A stretch of 26,391 nucleotides of DNA from DATBGO01 sp050011895 (GCA_050011895.1 JBEKIF010000057.1:1-26391); one strand, 5' to 3'. Positions 1-7,410 are shown, numbered from the stretch's first letter. Notes: a model not told the origin generated them from the letters alone. Translations and numbers: made by a program.

Positions 1-142
1 ACCCGTTCCCTGGCCAGGCGATCAGCCGGGTCCGCACCCCGTTAGCGGTAATCTCTGGCCCGTCCTGAAGATTACCGATAGCCCCGCTGGACCTGATTTC
101 CCCGAGCGTCCGGTAACGGGCCTGGAATTGTTCATCTGCCAT
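1..142 (-). CDS. N-terminal 47 codons of an unrecognised protein, cut by window edge (cupin-like?)
   Basis: Reading the minus strand from ATG at 142 gives an open frame to the window edge beginning MADEQFQARYRTLGEIRS and containing GAIGNLQDGPEITANGVRTR. The composition is that of a real soluble actinobacterial protein, with no stop in 47 codons. The stretch NLQDGPEITA...RLIAWPGNG reminds me of the N-terminus of small cupin-domain proteins, but the barrel with its metal-binding histidines lies outside the window, so this is a guess. No strong ribosome binding site precedes 142. A second ATG at 135 (third codon region) is out of frame. The neighbour upstream is decayed transposon DNA, so the gene seems to mark the edge of intact chromosome. 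Confidence 0.45.
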   Translation of the reverse strand, partial: MADEQFQARYRTLGEIRSSGAIGNLQDGPEITANGVRTRLIAWPGNG

Positions 143-473
143 AGGCCCAGGCTACCGAATATGGCGCCCGTGGCGGCCGTGTGTCGCGCAGATCCGGATC
201 ATATCCTTCCTGGTTACCGGCATAATCAGCCAATATGCCGTAACAGCGCAAGGGGGGAAGCAACGGCGGGGATTGCCCCAGCTGGGGAGTAAATGCCGAC
301 GTAGTTCCAGGCCCCGCGTAACGCGTCAGCCCCGTATTCGCCGGTCAGCCAGAAACCCGATTCCCCGCCCTTCTCGTGATTCCCTGCGCCCACGAGTAAA
401 ATGGCCACAGGCGGTCGTATCGTCCAGGCAGGCGCCCCGTGCGATCGGCTTGCGCCCGGCCGGAAGCTCGCCC
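143..473. other. No gene seen
   Basis: Both strands have only frames with runs of Pro/Arg/Ser that look like out-of-frame GC-rich DNA. I see no convincing protein, RNA or repeat here. It leads into the TPR remnant that starts at about 474. Confidence 0.4.
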
Positions 474-545
474 ATGCCGAGCTTCCGGCCCAACCTGGCC
501 ACGTCGCTGAACAACCTGTCGCCCCGGCTGGGCGGCCCGGGCCGG
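474..545 (+). pseudogene. Remnant of one tetratricopeptide repeat
   Basis: The plus-strand frame reads FRPNLATSLNNLSPRLGGPGR, apart from its last residues. This is a close match to the TPR unit (xxPDLAxSLNNLSxRLxxLGR) repeated many times in large actinobacterial NB-ARC/TPR proteins. Only one unit survives and no open gene surrounds it, so it is debris of a larger gene. A second TPR scrap of the same protein class lies at 10139-10217. Confidence 0.5.
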
Positions 546-630
546 GGGAATTGTGGGCCTCGCGGTAACACGCGACCGGGGCACAGGCAGGTCTCGGATT
601 CCGCCTGCCGGACGGCTGACGGCGCTGTAG

Positions 631-774
631 CTCAACGATCCAGCCGCCAGCTACCACGACCTCGGCCCCGGCTATTACGAATCCCGCATCAACGCCCAGC
701 GCAGCCAGCGCACCCTTATCCGCCAGCTCGAACAACTCACCGGCCAGACAGTCACCCTCCAGCCAGCTGCCTGA
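631..774 (+). pseudogene. C-terminal tail of an IS110-type transposase
   Basis: In one plus frame 47 codons read LNDPAASYHDLGPGYYESR, then a basic helix, and end QTVTLQPAA before TGA at 772-774. I recognise this as the tail seen in one subgroup of actinobacterial IS110-family transposases (…HLLxDPxAxYxDLGxDYYxxR…RQLExLGxxVTLxPAA). The catalytic DEDD RuvC-like domain and the serine motif are absent. The frame upstream is interrupted at once by TAG (628-630). It is a decayed end fragment with no function expected. Confidence 0.5.
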
Positions 775-1181
775 CCCACTACCCCCAGCTACCAACGGGA
801 CCGGCCGCCGCCAGTCCTGTTCGCTGCCGCGCCCCGCTACTCACGATTTTCGAGTCAGACCGTGACTAACTCCTGGCCGTCGTAGGCTGCGACCTGCCAT
901 TACGGCGGCACTCCGATTGGACGGCCGAGTCTCATCCCACGTATATCCCGCGCGCGGAAACCGTCTGATCCACACTGTCACCTTGGGAAGTCGGTGGTGC
1001 TGGTGCTCCTTGACCTGCGGATACTGCGACCTGGGCCGACTGGTTGATCTGCCGTGAGTGACCGTGACTGACCGTTGCGGGCACGCAGCACGGACCCCTT
1101 TCGTTGTAGTGCTCGCGGTGGTTGACGGCAAATCCGTGCACCGGGCGCGAGGGTTACAGCGCGCGGCAGCGGTCCGGTTCC
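775..1181. other. No gene seen
   Basis: About 400 bases between the IS110 tail and the next gene. Minus-strand frames here have no recognisable domain and no ribosome binding site. Nothing functional is claimed. Confidence 0.4.
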
Positions 1182-1217
1182 ATCCCCTATCCGGGGATCG
1201 TTCGAAGTAGATTCCCC
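1182..1217 (+). promoter_or_regulatory. Two mutually exclusive hairpins just upstream of the 1220 start
   Basis: ATCCCC (1182-1187) can pair perfectly with GGGGAT (1193-1198) across a five-base loop. The same GGGGATC (1193-1199) can pair instead with GATTCCCC (1210-1217) with a one-base bulge. The second stem ends two bases before the GTG start at 1220. Two competing stems around a start codon are the layout of an attenuator or translation-blocking leader. No Shine-Dalgarno is visible, so the gene could be leaderless, in which case the stems would matter only as DNA. Confidence 0.3.
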
Positions 1218-1219
1218 TT

Positions 1220-1720
1220 GTGGTCAGCCTTCGAAGCTCACCGATAGAAGTCGCCCATAGCTGGATCGACTACCTCACGGCCTGGTCAACGGTAGCCGCC
1301 GCGCTCCTCGCCCTCTCGGCGATCCTGTACGCGGTCGCCGAAGCGAGACGCTCAGACAGGGGGCTGCGCCGCGAACGCGGCCTCTACTACGAGCTAGCTT
1401 TGCTCCAGAAGCTGTCAGAGATCATTCCGGCTGAGGATCGCTCCGATGTCCTGCGCCGCCAGGTCATCGGCATCCTCTCGGCGCTACCGGGCACCGATCT
1501 TCCCTTGATGCGCGCCTTCGTGCACGTTCGCGAGCCGGCAGGCGCTAGTGACCGGCTCAGCGGCATCACCTCAGAATTCGCGAGCAACCATCCCGATCTG
1601 GTCGGCTCTGATGAACTCCAGTCTCGGTGGAACGCGCTGGCCTACGCAGAGACTGGACATGAACCGGAGTGGGCCAGAGAAGTCAACCAAGCTATACGCG
1701 AACGCCTCGACGATCTTTGA
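1220..1720 (+). CDS. Hypothetical membrane-anchored protein, 166 aa
   Basis: I do not recognise the family. A short N-terminus is followed by one clear membrane helix (about residues 20-41, LTAWSTVAAALLALSAILYA). Then come an arginine-rich stretch (EARRSDRGLRRERG) and a mostly helical cytoplasmic region rich in Glu, Arg and Leu up to residue 166. The positive residues after the helix predict that the C-terminal part faces the cytoplasm. GTG at 1220 is the first possible start after the in-frame TAG at 1208-1210, and the next ATG is about 108 codons later. No ribosome binding site is present. The codon pattern is normal for a high-GC organism. It stands alone between debris and an IS, so it is probably an accessory gene; no function is assigned. 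Confidence 0.7.
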   Translation: MVSLRSSPIEVAHSWIDYLTAWSTVAAALLALSAILYAVAEARRSDRGLRRERGLYYELALLQKLSEIIPAEDRSDVLRRQVIGILSALPGTDLPLMRAFVHVREPAGASDRLSGITSEFASNHPDLVGSDELQSRWNALAYAETGHEPEWAREVNQAIRERLDDL

Positions 1721-1859
1721 CCTGTGGAGCGGGTGACGAGAATCGAATTTGCACCGCGAGCTGGACAATCGGAGCTGAGGAAGACGGACCGCCAGCCCGG
1801 ATGCGGATGCCGTAGTGCCTGTTGATAAGTGGTGAAGTCTGCGCTTGGCCCGGCGTGCC

Positions 1860-3070
1860 TGTCCCGCTCGAAAATAGGAATCGGCTGGAGACCTGTGGTT
1901 CTTCGAGTGTCAGGCGGCGTGCATGTATTCGTTGATCAGGCCGTTGAGGACGGGTTTTCGGCGGATCCGTTCGACGCCAGAGTCGGTTGCGGTGACGAGG
2001 GGAGCACGGCATCCGCTGTCGGGGACACGTTGCGCGATGCCCTGGTGCGGCCGAGCCGTGTTGTAGTGCGTTTGGTACTCGGCCAGGACGGTGCGCAGAT
2101 GCGCCTCACCGAGAATGAGCACGCGGTCGAGGAGCTCTCGGCGCAGGGTGCCGACGAGCCGCTCGCAGATCGCGTTCATGCGCGGCGCCTGGACAGCGGT
2201 GCGCAGGATCCTGGTGCCGGTGGCCTGGAAGACGGCGTCGAACGATGAGGTGAAGTTCGATCCGCGGTCGCGGATCAGGAACTTAATGTCCTCGAACCGC
2301 TCGCCGAGGCTGAGGGCGAGGTTGCGGGCTTGCTGCACAGTCCACTCGCCGGTGGGGTTCGCGGTGACGCCGCCAAGATGCATCCGGCGGGTGCCATGTT
2401 CGATGAACACATACAGTCTCCTCAGCAGCACGGTGTCCACGTGCAGGAAATCGACTGCGACGATCCCGGCAGCCTGGGCGTGCAGGAACTGCCGCCAGCT
2501 CGGGGCCTGAGCATCGCGGTGCTGGAATGATGCCGGCCGCACGCAGGATCTCCCACACGGTGGACGGCGCGACTGTCACGCCGAGCTTTGTGAGTTCGCC
2601 GTGGATCCGGCGGTGTCCCCACAGCGGATTCTCCTTCGCCAGGCGGACGACAAGGCGGGCGATGCCCGGGACTGTCGGCGGGCGCCCTGGCTTGCGCCGC
2701 TTGCTCGTGTCGTACTTCCTCGCCGCCAGCCTGCGGTGCCAGGCCAGTAGCGTCGCTGGCGTCACGGGGAAGACTTCGGCCCAGCGCCTGCGCGGTATAA
2801 GCCGCGCCAGCGCGGCGAGCCAGGCCCGGTCGGCCGGCTCATACCGCACCCGGCCGACGTACCGGCGCAGTACCGCGTTCTCGTGCCGTAGTACCAGCAG
2901 CTCAGCATCCTTCGCCAGGTCGCCGCGGAACACCAGGAGCGCCAGGCCGAATACCCGGCACGCAAGCAAGTAGACGATCTTGAGCAGCACCCGGCAAGCT
3001 AACCAGCTCCACGTCAAGCCTGCTGGCGAAAGTGCAGGTCAGCCACTCAATCGAGTATTCGAGCGGTACA
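1860..3070 (-). mobile_element. Complete IS (rve/DDE transposase type), 1211 bp, here IS-A
   Basis: One end (plus strand from 1860) is TGTCCCGCTCGAA and the other (minus strand from 3070) is TGTACCGCTCGAA. They match at 12 of 13 bases and show further similarity inward (GGCTG…ACCTG). The ends start with TG, as in IS3/IS481-like elements. A single transposase gene fills the element on the minus strand. I see no obvious short target duplication in the flanks. Two related elements lie at 23722-25222, and their left ends begin TGTACCGCTTC and TGTAGGGCTCGA. Confidence 0.75.
1910..3017 (-). pseudogene. IS3/IS481-like transposase with integrase core, frameshifted
   Basis: The N-terminal part has a hydrophobic leader, then the AKDAELLVLRHENAVLRR helix, an HTH segment (FPVTPATLLAWHRRL) and the GRPP…WGHRRIHGEL motif typical of these transposases. 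The second half, in another frame, carries the integrase core. Its DDE triad can be seen as Asp in VDFLHVDTVLL, Asp in LIRDRGSNF and Glu in NAICERLVGTLRREL. The frames join only if one extra base is removed in the C/G run at about 2501-2506, where the consensus SGPSWRQFL is split. The related copy at 24500-25163 keeps this junction in frame. The lesion lacks the A-rich slippery site of programmed IS3 frameshifts, so the gene is probably dead. The likely start is the TTG at 3017 or a GTG nine codons in. Confidence 0.8.
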
Positions 3071-3204
3071 GGGTAGCCGACTGAGTAACTGCGCGGGCCG
3101 CCCGCAAGCGACACCTGGCGACGTGGGCTGACGAGCGACGCGCGAGCTACGTTTCCGTTCGCCGATCAGCAGCGCGGAGTGGTATTCGTACCGGGCGGCG
3201 GCGA

Positions 3205-3385
3205 GATTTGTCTGGTCCCCGGCGACCCGTCTGAGCATCCCCGTGACCGCGCCCGGCGAGACCGGCACACCGAACAGCTCTGATTGTCGAACGGAACCTG
3301 CGAGTCATGGGTGTAGCGAAGGTAATCGTCCTCGCGCTGGAGCAGGCGGCGGGCCAAGGCGTCGTGCTTGCGCGTCAGCGGGCTA
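3205..3385 (-). pseudogene. Scrambled IS66-family transposase fragments
   Basis: Reading the minus strand, about 3385-3283 encodes ALARRLLQREDDYLRYTH followed by VPFDN. This is the C-terminal IS66 signature (…LxRLxxxEDDYLRFxxDxxVPFDNNxAER). Directly after VPFDN the sequence does not continue into the expected AER motif. It jumps to ELFGVPVSPGAVTGMLRR, a segment from the middle of IS66 transposases that should lie far upstream. The order is therefore wrong, which points to rearrangement. No full ORF remains. A further IS66 piece is at 7263-7410. Confidence 0.5.
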
Positions 3386-3597
3386 TAGCGCATAATACCA
3401 TGATTGGAACATCTATGTTCACTCCAATCAAGGCAATCAGAGCGTGCGGCCACCGCCAGCAACGGTGAATCGCATAGCTGGCAGACTGACGCCACCAGCC
3501 TACGCCGCCATCTACCTTTATGTCGACCGGGGCGCTACGGTATATGTCATGATCGGTGGAGTACCTGCTCTCCCAATGCATAATAGTAGCCGTAAAA

Positions 3598-3614
3598 AGA
3601 CATGTCTATAGACA
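3598..3614. promoter_or_regulatory. Candidate operator: three AGACA/TGTCT half-sites before the RHH-like gene
   Basis: The sequence AGACATGTCTATAGACA holds two overlapping perfect palindromes: AGACATGTCT (3598-3607) and TGTCTATAGACA (3603-3614). It ends one base before the GGAG ribosome binding site (3615-3618) of the next gene. Ribbon-helix-helix repressors often bind arrays of short palindromic half-sites in their own leader (MetJ boxes are a known case), and the downstream protein has two RHH-like domains. Autoregulation is my inference; the palindromes are seen directly. Confidence 0.45.
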
Positions 3615-3625
3615 GGAGTACACCA

Positions 3626-4339
3626 TTGGCAAACCAAACCAATTTGGACGAGGGACCCGTAGTGAGGCTAATTGCGGACCTGCAGGCGGATGTAGCGAGC
3701 CAGCTGCAGGAGCTGGCGATCCGAATGCTCGCGAATCGAAATACCGCTTTGCATGAGGCTATCGTGCTCTCGAATCTCCTGTACTCCGAGGCCGCAAAGT
3801 CCGGCAAAGTTGTGGTAAAGCAAGGAAACATTCAAAAGATCATCGCGCTGCCAACTGTCCCGCCTGAGGTTGCCAGACAATATAAAACCCTCCGGAGGCG
3901 CACCAATCTCGCCACGAACGCGATGAATGCAATTCGAATAGCTTTAGATATACTAAAGGGGCTAGTTCTTAGAGGTAGTCCACCCTCTTTAGACCCGCCG
4001 GTCCTAAGGCTTTCTGCCTTCCTAAGGGCGGACGTCGCGGGTCAGCTGCAGGAGCTGGCAATCCTAATGAATGCGAATCAAAATACCGCTTTGCATGAGG
4101 CTATCGTGCTCTCGAATCTCCTGTACTCCGAGGCCGCCAAGTCCGGCAAGGTTGTGGTGAAGCAGGGAGGCATCGAGAAGGTCATCTCCCTGCCAAAAGT
4201 CCCGGTAAAGATTGCTGAGGAATCCGGCACCCTCCCAAGGGGGATGAGCGAAGACACGGATGCCGGAAGACAACTCGAGGAAGCTCAGACTCAACCGAAG
4301 CCAGAACCCAATGACGGCGACGAACGGCGTGCAACATGA
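3626..4339 (+). CDS. Protein with two ribbon-helix-helix-like domains, 237 aa
   Basis: I chose the TTG at 3626 because GGAG (3615-3618) lies seven bases before it. An in-frame ATG at 3602 has no ribosome binding site and would put the palindrome array inside the gene. Residues about 14-80 and 128-194 are two copies of one unit. Its core is ADVASQLQELAI, then NTALHEAIVLSNLLYSEA, then AKSGKVVVKQG, then an I-x-K-x-I-x-L-P strand. The pattern (short strand/helix, helix with TALHEAI, then a basic beta segment) resembles the CopG/RHH-like small proteins of actinobacteria (…TxTEALRRAIxL…GxKVLV…). It therefore probably binds DNA, two domains per chain. The linker (about 81-127) is basic, and the tail (195-237) is acidic and disordered-looking. 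The gene is visibly AT-richer than its surroundings, suggesting transfer. It ends in an ATGA junction linked to the next gene. The RHH assignment is inference from pattern only. Confidence 0.75.
   Translation: MANQTNLDEGPVVRLIADLQADVASQLQELAIRMLANRNTALHEAIVLSNLLYSEAAKSGKVVVKQGNIQKIIALPTVPPEVARQYKTLRRRTNLATNAMNAIRIALDILKGLVLRGSPPSLDPPVLRLSAFLRADVAGQLQELAILMNANQNTALHEAIVLSNLLYSEAAKSGKVVVKQGGIEKVISLPKVPVKIAEESGTLPRGMSEDTDAGRQLEEAQTQPKPEPNDGDERRAT
3665..4207 (+). repeat. In-frame internal duplication, period 342 bp
   Basis: Copy 1 (about 3665-3867) and copy 2 (about 4007-4207) are offset by exactly 342 bases (114 codons). The core starting at 3739 and 4081 is nearly identical for about 84 bases (four differences seen), while the flanks of each copy have diverged much more. 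That unevenness suggests a recent copying event (gene conversion) in the core of an older duplication. Confidence 0.85.
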
Positions 4340-4368
4340 CTAACAACCGTGCAACATGACTCACAACG
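4329..4368 (+). repeat. 20-bp tandem duplication over the stop/start junction
   Basis: GTGCAACATGACTAACAACC (4329-4348) is followed directly by GTGCAACATGACTCACAACG (4349-4368), 18 of 20 identical. Each unit contains an ATGA. The first is the TGA stop of the RHH-like gene overlapped by an ATG (4336). The second is the start of the membrane-protein gene (4356). Between them a seven-residue frame (MTNNRAT, 4336-4359) ends in a TGA that overlaps the 4356 ATG. Confidence 0.85.
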
Positions 4369-4709
4369 TTGCCCCATCCGATTCTCCGCGCACACCGGCA
4401 GCTGCAGAAATTGACTTGACAGGCGAGCCAAATATAATTACTCAGAACCTCAAGCTGGATACATCGGTAGTGCAAAAGACCACCACTACTGACATGGCCA
4501 GGATAGGTTTAAGCCTTCTTCTCGTGGGGATCTTGGCATTCGTCGTTGTCGTTTCCATGGTGGCGGTTTGGACTAACAGCAAGAACGAGGCAGCTATCGA
4601 AGCGCTTTTGAAGGTAATCCTTTCCCCTATCATAGGCCTCGTTGGATCCGTTGTCGGCTTTTACTTCGGCGCGAAGGCTTCGGGTAGTTCGACGTCATCT
4701 AACGGCTGA
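4356..4709 (+). CDS. Small two-helix membrane protein, 117 aa
   Basis: I do not recognise a named family. Residues 1-46 are polar (Thr/Pro/Asp-rich, no signal peptide). One membrane helix spans about 48-71 (ARIGLSLLLVGILAFVVVV…) and a second about 85-106 (LKVILSPIIGLVGSVVGFYF). A short loop with charged residues (NSKNEAAIEA) separates them, and the Ser/Thr tail is short. The second helix carries G-x3-G spacing (GLVGSVVG), often used for helix packing or oligomers. The start ATG sits in the duplicated ATGA junction, so translation is probably coupled to the upstream RHH-like gene, with no separate strong ribosome binding site. Pairing of a DNA-binding protein with a small membrane protein would fit a membrane effector and its regulator, but this is only inference. 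Base composition is as AT-rich as the upstream gene. Confidence 0.75.
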   Translation: MTHNVAPSDSPRTPAAAEIDLTGEPNIITQNLKLDTSVVQKTTTTDMARIGLSLLLVGILAFVVVVSMVAVWTNSKNEAAIEALLKVILSPIIGLVGSVVGFYFGAKASGSSTSSNG

Positions 4710-5204
4710 CACGGACCGCACACCAGTAGCGCTGGAACTCCCATTCTGGAGCGTCGTGTCCCCCGGGGCGTTCTTGATCAGGCCCTTGCCGAGCCTCAGT
4801 GTCAGCGATCCGGGATCCAGGTACAGCGGCAGGGTCGCCGTCACCAAGGTACTGGCCCGGCTGGATACGCGCTATTGAGTTGACAAGTTGCAGATGCTCG
4901 CCAGCATCAACGGCAGGCGCGAGCCAGACCAGACGCCAGCCGTGATAGACGAACAGCGGCCCAAGGCTGGTATCAGCCGGTCGACCGGTCTGTCGCTGTC
5001 CCCCCGTACAGCACGGAAATACAGCAGTCGTAATGCACCTGGCCGGCTCGGCATGACCGTCATCAACCTAGTGACCTTTGGTCCGGTGCGGGGAGCCTAA
5101 GTGTCGGGTCTCGCGCGACAGTGGAGCGATTTGGCTTCCGTTTCCAAGAGCAGCATCTAGTTCAGCCATGAACGCTGCGAGGGCCCTGCGGAAGACTTAC
5201 CCAG
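4710..5204. other. No convincing gene
   Basis: A minus-strand frame around 4866-4705 (TLPLYLDPGSLTLRLGKG…) reads rather like protein, but it has no start, no domain I know, and stops soon on both sides. The rest shows nothing. It may be decayed coding DNA. Confidence 0.3.
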
Positions 5205-5440
5205 GTGACGCTGCAACCGGATGTAGCTTTCCTTCGGGGGTTGGACTTCTTCAGCAACGCGGCACGTCAGCTGAGCGCGGAGGATTGGCAGCGGGCTTCG
5301 CCGTGCCAGGGCTGGCGGGCACTGGATGTCCTTGGCCACGTGGGTCAGGCCACACGATTCGGGACGTTGCTGCTCCAAGGTGCTCAGCCCGGTCGGCCGG
5401 GCAGACGTTGCCTGCTATGGCACTAGTCTGCGCGACCTAC
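5205..5440 (+). pseudogene. N-terminal fragment of a mycothiol-dependent isomerase-type (DinB-fold) protein
   Basis: From GTG at 5205 the frame has LRGLDFFSNAARQLSAEDW, then PCQGWRALDVLGHVGQATR. This matches the N-terminal domain of the maleylpyruvate isomerase/TIGR03086 family (…LDAADWxxPSPCxGWTVRDVVAHL…), whose members use mycothiol in actinobacteria. The frame stops at residue 73, and matching residues (GTSLRDLLL) continue briefly in another frame. The family is normally about 200 aa or more, so most of the protein is lost. The conserved histidine of the metal site is present in DVLGHVG, but the rest of the four-helix bundle is missing. Confidence 0.55.
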
Positions 5441-5479
5441 TGCTTAGAAAGTCGGTTTGCGCAGCGGGTCAGCCTGCCG

Positions 5480-5614
5480 TTACGCACGTGAGCCTCGGGG
5501 GGAGATCAGCAAGCGGACGGCCGAGGTGCTCGCCGCATGACGCCTCTCGGCCAGCCCGTGCTCACAGTAGGTCCGGTCCATCTCGCGGCGTTCACAGTAG
5601 GCCATGCACTCCAT
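5480..5614 (-). CDS. Possible small Cys/His protein, 44 aa
   Basis: A minus-strand frame from ATG 5614 begins MECMAYCERREMDRTYCEHG and ends RLLISPRGSRA at TAA. The spacing YCE(x7)YCEH resembles short actinobacterial proteins with a YCE…CxH zinc-ribbon-like motif. No good ribosome binding site is seen, and the frame is open upstream with low-complexity residues, so the start is uncertain. It could be a fragment of a longer lost gene. Its neighbours are both pseudogenes. Confidence 0.25.
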   Translation of the reverse strand: MECMAYCERREMDRTYCEHGLAERRHAASTSAVRLLISPRGSRA

Positions 5615-5744
5615 GATGACGCCGAACGGCTGGCACCGCTCGACCGGTCGTTGACCGGACAGCCGTCGCTCGACATCCGCGCATGCCGCGTTACGTGCGC
5701 GGAGACCTGACAGACGTGAGGGGCTGGGCCAGGTTACTGGTGGT

Positions 5745-6010
5745 CTGTGGTCTGGCAGTGCAGGTGGCGGCGCGCGCTGAGGGCTCGTGCGGAGGGGGTG
5801 GTGAGCCAGGCGAAGCCGGTCACGGTGCTGGCGCGCTGGAACAGTCCGCCGAGATGCAACAAGGCGGGATGATTGGCCAAAGCCTGCAGTGGCCAGCGCC
5901 ATGGCCGTCGGCATGGTGATTGCGGTGCCAGCGCAGTAGAGCCCCAGCCGCGCTGACCGATCCGGAACAAGCGCCAGCTGGCGCCGGTCGCGGCGGCTGG
6001 CAGACTGAGG
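5745..6010 (-). pseudogene. Frameshifted remnant of a DUF998-like membrane protein
   Basis: Two minus-strand frames give protein-like pieces: LYCAGTAITMPTAMALATAG followed, after a shift near 5855, by LGGLFQRASTVTGFAWLT then SARALSARR. The end GGLFQRxxxxxGFAWL is like the last helix of DUF998-type integral membrane proteins. The first helices are absent. The fold call rests on this short motif only. Confidence 0.35.
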
Positions 6011-6106
6011 AACACCGGGATGGCGTCTGACGTCCTACACAGTGTGCGATGCGCGAGTAACAGCGGGTTAAATAACTTGCGCACGAGCCGCAGTAGGCTG
6101 AGCGGC

Positions 6107-7262
6107 ATGACAGCGCAGCTCGGGGCTGACGGACTCGATCTCTCGGGTGATCCGCTCCCGGAGCTGCTGACCGATGTTGCGGGGGTCCAGCCGCAGCCGG
6201 CGGGCGAGTGGGTCCGTCTAAAGAGAAGCTGGGCTTTCGCTCAATTCAGCGGCTGGTGATCAGCGACGTCGCCGGCAGCGTAGTGGTGGCGACGTGGCCG
6301 GCTGAGCTTGCGGTGCAGGCGCGTTATCTCTACGGCGGCGGACTCGGCTCGGCTCTCGTGGCTGCTGCGATCGAGCGCGGATGGACAGTCGAGCCGTCGC
6401 CCCACATCGCGTACTACTCAGCGTCGCCAGGCAGGCGGTTGTACATGCGTCCGTCGGTCGCACCGCTTGACTATGCAGCGTGCTGGGAGGACGAGGACGG
6501 GTTCCGTCGGATCGGCGGCAACTACACCCGGGAGTACGTCGAGCGTGAGCTGTGGCCGTGGCTGAAGCAGAGAGGACTTACTGACGACAGCGACGACACC
6601 GTGCTACGTCGTTTTCTCGACGAGTATCTCCATCTGCCCGCGCAGATGCGCCCGGGCCTTCGGCTCCGCCGCGTCTGGGCTCCCACCGAAGCGGCCCAGC
6701 TGGGCTCCGCGCTCGCTGAAACGATCCGCAGCGAGTTCGATGCCGTGTTCGCTGTTGCGGATGAGCCGGCGTTGAGTTCAGTTGAGAGGAACGCAAGCCC
6801 TGGCCTCGGCGCGCCATACCGCCAAGTACCGGCAACCGAACTGTCCGGAAGCCGGGATCCGTTCAGCGCTGATCCGGCGCTTGTCGAACGGGGCCTTCGA
6901 GGACACACCGACACTCAGACGAGCTGGCTAGCGTCCTGAGCAACTCCGGAATCCAACCACGCCGTGGTCTGCCGCCAGGACCGAACTTTGATCTGGTCTG
7001 GCAGAAGGACGGGACCGTCTTCGTGGCGGAAGTCAAGAGCATCACCGCCGACAACGAGGAACATCAGCTCCGGGTCGGTCTCGGTCAGGTACTCCGCTAC
7101 CGGCAACGCCTGTCGGCACTCGGGCATGATCGCGTTGTAGCTGTTCTTGTCCCTTAGCGTCAGCCGCGCGACCCCTCCTGGCGCGAGTTGTGTCAGGACC
7201 TCGGAGTGATGCTGCTGTGCGCAAACGAGCTCGAACGCGCGCCTGCGCTGGATATGCCGTAG
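6107..7262 (+). pseudogene. Broken gene with a C-terminal PD-(D/E)XK nuclease-like domain
   Basis: Three frames join into one protein of about 385 residues. It starts at ATG 6107 (MTAQLGADGLDLSG), shifts near 6221 (VRLK|EKLGFRSIQRLVISD), and continues through MRPSVAPLDYAACWEDEDGF and a helical region. It shifts again near 6918 into ELASVLSNSGIQ. It then contains NFDLVWQKDGTVFVAEVKS, whose D…E-V-K residues are the PD-(D/E)XK catalytic set, followed by QLRVGLGQVLRYR, which matches the QxxxY helix. An in-frame TAG at 7155-7157 sits where a GAG would fit (VLVP-E-RQPRDPSWREL), and coding resumes to TAG 7260-7262. One substitution and two indels therefore separate it from an intact gene. Such stand-alone nucleases often belong to restriction or phage-defence modules, but no partner gene is nearby. 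It has no recognised family name. Confidence 0.65.
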
Positions 7263-7410
7263 CGCCCTGATCGAGTCGCTGACCGGCGCGAGGCCCTCAG
7301 CCGGGTTCGTGCACGCCATGCTCGCGCGGGCCGCCGGCCAGGTTGCCGACGCGAACAAGCTGATCCGGGCCCTGATCATCCTGGCGCACGTGGTCTGCGC
7401 CGATCGCCGA
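7263..7410 (+). pseudogene. Middle fragment of an IS66-family transposase
   Basis: The frame reads LIESLTGARPSAGFVHAMLA, then RAAGQVADANKLIRALIILA, then HVVCAD. It corresponds to the segment of IS66 transposases just before the first catalytic Asp (…xxGxVxxMLARAA…IRxLIxxAxVVxxDET). The expected DET is replaced by DRR and the frame degenerates after this point. It abuts the end of the nuclease pseudogene, so an IS66 insertion may have helped to ruin that locus. Confidence 0.5.

Noticed and set aside
1195..1217. TTCGAA-containing stem considered as a tRNA T-arm
   Set aside because: No acceptor, D- or anticodon arm can be drawn around it, and the T-loop consensus is not met.
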